DNA of 38,967 nt from Alphaproteobacteria bacterium. GTDB taxonomy: Bacteria > Pseudomonadota > Alphaproteobacteria > Micavibrionales > Micavibrionaceae. The translations under genes were made by a program, and so were the position numbers. This document shows, one piece after another, positions 34,706 to 38,967 of the stretch. Under the pieces are notes generated by a model. That model was not told the origin of the DNA, ran no database searches, and saw nothing but the letters and a program-made list of their open reading frames with translations. Every line of letters begins with the position of its first letter. Position 1 is the stretch's first letter. The stretch is taken from the NCBI GenBank assembly GCA_009929775.1, contig RZZS01000017.1:1-38967 (forward strand). The letters are read 5' to 3'.

Positions 34706-35105
34706 AGCGACGGCCCGCGTCAGTGAACTGGAAACGGCGCTCGGTCGTCTGCGCGAAATTCTCGGCGTTCCAGAGGATCATACGGGGCGTGTCGACGCCA
34801 TGATCCAGCGGTTTGAATTTTCGTACGAGTTGACGTGGAAGGCGCTCAAGGCCGCGCTGGAAGTTTACGGTCTCGTGACCGCCTCTCCGCGCGATGCGTG
34901 GAAGAAAGCCTATGCGGCCGGGTGGATCGAAAGCGACCGGATTTGGCTCGATATGCTCGACGACCGCAACCTCACCTCGCGTACCTACAACGAGAGCCTG
35001 GCCGAGGATATCGCCGCACGCATTCCCTCCTACCTGCCTGTCATGGAGCAGCTTTGCGGGACGCTCCGGCAGGTTCTGGAAGAAGCGTCGCGGGACGATG
35101 CTTGA
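34692..35105 (+). CDS. HEPN/HI0074-type partner of the MNT protein, key His replaced
   Basis: This 137-residue helical protein is of the nucleotidyltransferase substrate-binding (HI0074, HEPN superfamily) type. It has the typical RFEFSYELTWKALKAALE helix and a DDRNLTSRTYNESLAEDI segment. In the family this reads R-N-x-x-S-H-x-Y: the Arg and His form the RNase motif and the Tyr is the AMPylation target. Here the Arg and Tyr are present, but the His is Arg (codon CGT near 35003). The toxin ribonuclease activity is therefore probably lost. It overlaps tatB by 8 bases at its 3' end. Confidence 0.87.
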   Translation: MNEGKATARVSELETALGRLREILGVPEDHTGRVDAMIQRFEFSYELTWKALKAALEVYGLVTASPRDAWKKAYAAGWIESDRIWLDMLDDRNLTSRTYNESLAEDIAARIPSYLPVMEQLCGTLRQVLEEASRDDA

Positions 35106-35388
35106 TTTTGGCTGGCCGGAATTGCTGCTTATTCTGGCCGTGGCGGTGTTCGTCACGGGGTCGGACGATATTCCCAAATTGCTCTACAACGCCGGGCGTG
35201 TGGTGCGCCGGTTGCAGTATCTGCGTTTTGCCATGAGCAGCCAGTTCGAAAGTTTCATGCGCGAACACGATCTTGCGGAGCTTCGCACGGATCGCAGCTC
35301 CGTTCCGGACGACTACGACGATACGGGCGAGGATGAATTCGTCGAAATTCCGGAAGACAGGGAAGGCGATGACGACCAAAAGCGTTGA
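35098..35388 (+). CDS. tatB: Sec-independent translocase subunit TatB
   Basis: The 96 residues begin MLDFGWPELLLILAVAVFV, with the conserved Glu and Pro in the single membrane helix. An amphipathic helix with LRFAMSSQFESFMREHDL follows, then an acidic tail (DDTGEDEFVEIPEDREGDDD). TatB with TatC forms the twin-arginine signal receptor. ATG 35098 lies inside the end of the HEPN gene, and tatC starts within its 3' end. Confidence 0.92.
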   Translation: MLDFGWPELLLILAVAVFVTGSDDIPKLLYNAGRVVRRLQYLRFAMSSQFESFMREHDLAELRTDRSSVPDDYDDTGEDEFVEIPEDREGDDDQKR

Positions 35389-36148
35389 AGATATGCCGCA
35401 CGACGTGCCGAAGACGCTGCTCGCGCACCTGATCGAGTTGCGCCGCCGTCTGTTGTGGGCGTTTCTGGCGATGGGCGCGGGCATGGGGTTGTGCTTCGTG
35501 TTCGTGGAGCCGATCTACGGCTTTCTCGTCGCGCCGCTCGCGCAGGCGATGGGGCCGGAAAGCTCGGGGCGGCTCATCTACACCGGCCTGACGGAAGCGT
35601 TCTTTACCTATATGAAGGTGGCGTTCTTTGCGGGCGTCTTCGCGACCATGCCGATACTGCTCACGCAAATCTGGCTCTATGTCGCGCCGGGATTGTACAA
35701 GGCCGAGCGGCGGGCGTTCCTGCCGTTTCTGGTGGCGACGCCGGTGCTGTTCTTCGCGGGCGGGGCGATGGTCTATTACGTGGTCATGCCCGCCGCGTGG
35801 CCGTTTTTCCTGAGCTTTCAGAGTACGGGCGCGGAGACCTCCCTGCCGATTCAGCTCGAGGCGCGGGTGAGCGAATATCTCGATCTCGTCATGACGCTGA
35901 TCTTTGCGTTCGGACTGTGTTTCCAGATGCCGGTGCTGCTCGGCCTGCTCGGGCGGGCGGGGCTGGTGAGCGCGGACGGCCTGAGGAAAAAGCGTAAATA
36001 CGCCGTTGTCGTCGTGTTCGTTCTTGCCGCTTTCCTGACGCCGCCGGATGTAATCTCGCAGATTTTACTGGCGATCCCGCTGCTCGGTCTTTACGAGGTT
36101 TCGATTCTTCTCGTCCAGAAGCTCCATCCCGATGCCCGGACCGCTTGA
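35369..36148 (+). CDS. tatC: Sec-independent translocase subunit TatC
   Basis: This 259-residue polytopic inner-membrane protein has six membrane helices. It has the N-terminal LLAHLIELRRRLLWA signature that contacts the twin-arginine signal, the FFTYMKVAFFAG segment and FGLCFQMPVLLGLL. ATG 35369 follows GGAAGG and overlaps tatB by 20 bases. zapE starts within its last codons, where serS is often found in related genomes. Confidence 0.95.
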   Translation: MTTKSVEDMPHDVPKTLLAHLIELRRRLLWAFLAMGAGMGLCFVFVEPIYGFLVAPLAQAMGPESSGRLIYTGLTEAFFTYMKVAFFAGVFATMPILLTQIWLYVAPGLYKAERRAFLPFLVATPVLFFAGGAMVYYVVMPAAWPFFLSFQSTGAETSLPIQLEARVSEYLDLVMTLIFAFGLCFQMPVLLGLLGRAGLVSADGLRKKRKYAVVVVFVLAAFLTPPDVISQILLAIPLLGLYEVSILLVQKLHPDARTA

Positions 36149-37274
36149 GACCTATAACGAATGGGTCGCAAACGGGGCGCTGGAGAGCGATCCGGCGCAG
36201 GCGCGGGCGGCCGCGGAATTGCAGCGGGTTTATGAGGCTATGGTTTCTCCCTCATCCCCGCGGGGAGAGGGGCGTGTAAATCGCGAAGCGTCCATATTGA
36301 AAAGGCTCTTGATGCCCCTCACCCAAACCCTCTCCCCACGGGGGAGAGGGCTTGCGAGGGGGCTCTATCTCTGGGGCGGGGTCGGGCGGGGGAAGTCCAT
36401 GCTGATGGATTTGTTTTTCCGGTCCCTGCCGGACGATGTTCGCAAGCGCCGGGTGCATTTCCACGCTTTCATGATCGAGGTGCACGACTGGCTGCATGTG
36501 CGGCGGGGGAGCAAGGTCGACACGCTTCTTCCTGATCTGGCGAAGGAGATCGCCGCGAACACGAAACTGTTGTGTTTCGATGAATTCCATGTCGACGACG
36601 TGGCCGACGCCATGTTGCTCGGGCGGCTGTTCACGGGGCTGTTCGAGCGCGGGGTCGTGGTGGTGGCGACCAGCAATTTCGCGCCGGACGACCTGTACGA
36701 GGGCGGGTTGCAGCGCGACCGATTCGAGCCGTTCATCGCGTTGTTGAAGGAGCGGACGACGGTGCTTCACGTCGATGGTGGCGTGGATTACCGGGCGCGG
36801 TGTCTTGTGGAGGAGGGGGTGTATTTCACGCCGCTCGGCGATGCATCGCGCCGCAAGGCGGACGCGGTTTTTGCACATCTGGCAGGTAACGCGCCGGTGC
36901 ATGAAGACGCATTTGAGGTCAAAGGTCGCTGCATCCGTGTTCCGGTGGTCGCTGGAGGTGTCGCGCGCTTTACCTTCGCCGAACTGTGCGAGCGTCCGCG
37001 CGGGGCGGAGGATTACCTTGCGATTGCAGGTCGCTACCACACGGTGTTTATCGAGGGCGTTCCGAAAATGAACTACGACCGCCGCAACGAAGCGAAACGC
37101 TTTATGACCCTGATCGACGCGCTCTACGACACGGGCACGAAGCTGGTCGTAACGGCCGATGCCTCGCCGGACAAACTCTACCTCGGCCACGACCACGCGT
37201 TCGAATTCGAGCGCACGGTCAGCCGGTTGAAGGAGATGGGTGGGGCTGGGTATCTTCGCGGCGCGGATTTATGA
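36132..37274 (+). CDS. zapE: AFG1/ZapE-type ATPase
   Basis: This 380-residue P-loop ATPase has Walker A GGVGRGKS at 82-89, Walker B LLCFDEFHVDD near 146-155, sensor ATSNFAPDDLY, and the C-terminal RLKEMGGAGYL. Bacterial ZapE destabilises FtsZ polymers at division; mitochondrial AFG1 acts in protein quality control. Residues 38-76, just before GLYLWGG, are encoded by two short palindromes (36247-36272 and 36328-36350) and the sequence joining them. They read as SPSSPRGEG and QTLSPRGRG, absent from normal members. The reading frame is kept through the insertion. The gene overlaps tatC by 17 bases. Confidence 0.92.
   Translation: MPGPLETYNEWVANGALESDPAQARAAAELQRVYEAMVSPSSPRGEGRVNREASILKRLLMPLTQTLSPRGRGLARGLYLWGGVGRGKSMLMDLFFRSLPDDVRKRRVHFHAFMIEVHDWLHVRRGSKVDTLLPDLAKEIAANTKLLCFDEFHVDDVADAMLLGRLFTGLFERGVVVVATSNFAPDDLYEGGLQRDRFEPFIALLKERTTVLHVDGGVDYRARCLVEEGVYFTPLGDASRRKADAVFAHLAGNAPVHEDAFEVKGRCIRVPVVAGGVARFTFAELCERPRGAEDYLAIAGRYHTVFIEGVPKMNYDRRNEAKRFMTLIDALYDTGTKLVVTADASPDKLYLGHDHAFEFERTVSRLKEMGGAGYLRGADL
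36243..36358. repeat. Paired palindromes inserted in frame within zapE
   Basis: TCCCTCATCCCCGCGGGGAGAGG lies at the left and CCCTCTCCCC-ACG-GGGGAGAGGG at the right, joined by about 55 bases. The right palindrome is preceded by CCCCTCACCCAAACC, a wording typical of intergenic copies. The stretch replaces a normally short linker before Walker A and adds roughly 35 residues without stop codons. Confidence 0.65.
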
Positions 37275-37293
37275 TGGCGAACCGGACGGCACC

Positions 37294-37878
37294 TCAGGGA
37301 GCGCGCGGAATCGGTCCGTCCGTTGTCGCAAGCCGCGTCGTGGGGGTATTCTCGCAGGACATTATGAGGCGCGGCGGCTCTCCTGTTGCTGCGTTCCCGA
37401 AGTCAAACGTCACATACCTGCCCTGTCCCCTTAGAAACTCAAGACCGAGTATCGCTCTCGAGTTTCCCGGAAACACAGCAGCTTCAACGTCGCTCAGGGT
37501 ACAATTGCCCGTTTTGACCTGATCGATTGCATATACCGGAATTTCCATCTCGCTGCCATTGGCCAATATCCCCTTGAGTTGTTTTACGTAGCGCGCGGCA
37601 CCGATACTTTGGAGTTCGGCGAGTATGCGTTCGTTGATTGTCGGGTAGCCGGAGCCGGTATCAACCATAAACCTTTGCTGTTTCCCGCCGGGAAGTTCGG
37701 TGTCGACGTAAAACGTTTTGGCATCGTGCTCAAACATGCCTACCGGTGTCCCCGTATAGCTTATACCGCCCGTGTCGACGTCGACGAGGTCCTCGGGGGG
37801 TGCCGATATGGCGGGGGAAATCATCGCCGCAGTGAGGAATCCTGAAACGACTGCAGAGGCTCGGTTTGGTGCGCTCAT
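37294..37878 (-). CDS. Exported retropepsin-like aspartic protease
   Basis: The 194 residues include a signal peptide at about 1-26 (ending SPAISA) and a single aspartic-protease half with the catalytic Asp73-Thr74-Gly75 in FMVDTGSG. The second family motif is AILGLEFLRG. Such single-lobe proteins act as homodimers in the periplasm; a number of alphaproteobacterial members are known, with few characterised. AGGGA precedes ATG 37878. It is convergent with zapE, 19 bases away. Confidence 0.83.
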   Translation of the reverse strand: MSAPNRASAVVSGFLTAAMISPAISAPPEDLVDVDTGGISYTGTPVGMFEHDAKTFYVDTELPGGKQQRFMVDTGSGYPTINERILAELQSIGAARYVKQLKGILANGSEMEIPVYAIDQVKTGNCTLSDVEAAVFPGNSRAILGLEFLRGQGRYVTFDFGNAATGEPPRLIMSCENTPTTRLATTDGPIPRAP

Positions 37879-38047
37879 ATCCCTGTCCCTTTCGGTGTTT
37901 TGTTATGCTTTTTTGTTGAAGGTCCCATCGAAAACCCTCACGGCTGGATATGTCAAGGTATTTCGATCTTGCCGGTTCGGGCGATTTTGACGAAAATACG
38001 GGTCAGGAAAGGTATAAAATATTGTTCTTTATGCAAAAAGAGAAATA

Positions 38048-38887
38048 ATGTTTCACTCGACCGGGATGTTGAAAAAAATCCTGCGCGGCTTCCGGCGCCC
38101 GCCCGCCGGATACGAGCATTCGAAGCGCGTCGCCCGCTCCGGCTCTGTGAAGCAACGGATCACGCTCGCGGGGGACAGCCGGACGCACCGAGAGATTCTC
38201 TATTATCTCGCCGAGAGCGACCCGGATTTCCGGGTGCGCAAGGCGGTGGCCGAAAATCCGTCCATGCCGGTGCAGGCCGGTCCGGTGCTGGCCCGCGATT
38301 CGAACGAGGACGTGCGTCTTGCGCTCGCCGGGCGGCTGGTGCTTTTGCTGCCGGAGATCTCCAGAGAAAGGCAGAGCCAGATATACGCCTATGCCGTGCA
38401 GGCGCTGGCGACGCTGGCTCTGGACGAAGTGCTGAAGATCCGCCGGGCGCTGTCGAGCGCGCTCAAGGATCACGCCCATGCGCCGCCTTCGGTGGTTAAC
38501 CAGCTTGCCCGCGATCTGGAGCGGGAAATTGCCGAGCCGGTGTTGCGCTTTTGCACGGCGCTCGCGGACGAGGACCTTGTCGACATCCTGCAAACCCACC
38601 CGCAAAGCTGGGCGGTGCAGGCGATTGCCGGGCGTCCGGCAGTCAGTTCGTTCGTTTCGCAGGCGATCATCGAAACCGGGGACGTTCCGGCCGGGAAAAT
38701 TCTGCTCGAGAACAAGGGCGCGGCGATTACCGTCGAGCTTTTGAAGGACATCGTCCGCAAGGCGCGCACGACGCCGGAATGGCAGGCTCCGGTCGCCATC
38801 CACAAAGGCCTGCCGCCCGACATGGCGCGCGAGCTTGCGGATTTTGCGGAGCTGTCGGTTCGCGATTTATTTCCAGGGGGCAGGTGA
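38048..38887 (+). CDS. DUF2336-domain protein
   Basis: This 279-residue soluble, helix-repeat protein has an N-terminal basic stretch (LKKILRGFRRPP). Alpha-helical repeats of HEAT-like appearance follow: SDPDFRVRKAVAENP, ARDSNEDVRLALAGRL, then ALADEDLVDIL and later ENKGAAITVELLKDIV. This pattern belongs to DUF2336, a family of alphaproteobacteria with unknown function. ATG 38048 follows a weak AGAGAA; ATG 38066 is an alternative. After the stop, the last 80 bases of the window hold only a short CGCCT/AGGCG hairpin and AT-rich DNA. Confidence 0.85.
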   Translation: MFHSTGMLKKILRGFRRPPAGYEHSKRVARSGSVKQRITLAGDSRTHREILYYLAESDPDFRVRKAVAENPSMPVQAGPVLARDSNEDVRLALAGRLVLLLPEISRERQSQIYAYAVQALATLALDEVLKIRRALSSALKDHAHAPPSVVNQLARDLEREIAEPVLRFCTALADEDLVDILQTHPQSWAVQAIAGRPAVSSFVSQAIIETGDVPAGKILLENKGAAITVELLKDIVRKARTTPEWQAPVAIHKGLPPDMARELADFAELSVRDLFPGGR

Positions 38888-38967
38888 CAAACCTTCGCCT
38901 TCAGGCGGAATAACTATGTCATCCTGCATGGTAAAAGCTTGTTAACCAAAACTTGTTTTGCTACAAG

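Overview
The window looks like chromosomal DNA of an alphaproteobacterium with fairly high GC. Three observations support this. The run dcd-murA-...-hisG-UPF0262-LMW phosphatase-infA-maf-RNase E/G on the minus strand is a familiar alphaproteobacterial neighbourhood, and UPF0262 is essentially restricted to that class. The xthA / erpA / dgt / SPOR / nagZ / scpA / scpB / tatA / tatB / tatC run on the plus strand is a second such neighbourhood. DUF2336, IalB-like and methyltransferase-regulatory-domain proteins fit as well. The exact lineage (for example Rhodospirillales or Micavibrio-like) cannot be fixed from the sequence. No phage, conjugative element, CRISPR array, rRNA or intact transposase gene was seen.

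Layout. 1-2490: a possible gene leaving the left edge, a broken sugar acetyltransferase start, and a peroxide-defence locus with divergent oxyR and ahpC-ahpD around a dyad-rich operator. 2485-13098 (minus): an ABC exporter, then the housekeeping run rng, maf, infA, LMW phosphatase, UPF0262, hisG, a DUF3137 membrane protein, an Hsp70 (YegD-like), murA, dcd and a 52-residue basic protein. 13217-13629: a large hairpin, tRNA-Thr(GGT) and a decayed GIY-YIG reading frame. 13741-20007: a SWIM/SNF2 helicase, an uncertain small gene, an IalB-like exported protein and a methyltransferase. 20008-24840: a 1064-residue autotransporter flanked by repeat-rich intergenic DNA. 24845-27260 (minus): two lipoproteins and exonuclease III. 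27932-38887: a pentapeptide-repeat protein, erpA (minus), dgt, SPOR protein, nagZ, scpA, a GFA enzyme, scpB, tatA, an MNT/HEPN pair, tatB, tatC, zapE, an exported aspartic protease (minus) and a DUF2336 protein.

How the genes work together. OxyR, AhpC and AhpD form a peroxide sensor and a two-protein peroxidase. The tat, scp, nagZ and SPOR genes overlap end to start and are probably one operon covering protein export, chromosome condensation and peptidoglycan recycling. Two foreign-looking insertions sit in that operon: a GFA gene between scpA and scpB, and a nucleotidyltransferase/HEPN pair between tatA and tatB whose HEPN protein has Arg where the family has its key His.

The second theme is small repeats. 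Palindromic elements fill most intergenic gaps and also lie in frame inside maf and zapE. One 171-bp element with inverted ends and a TA duplication interrupts a larger repeat, and the uninterrupted version of that repeat is present 3 kb away in the same window.
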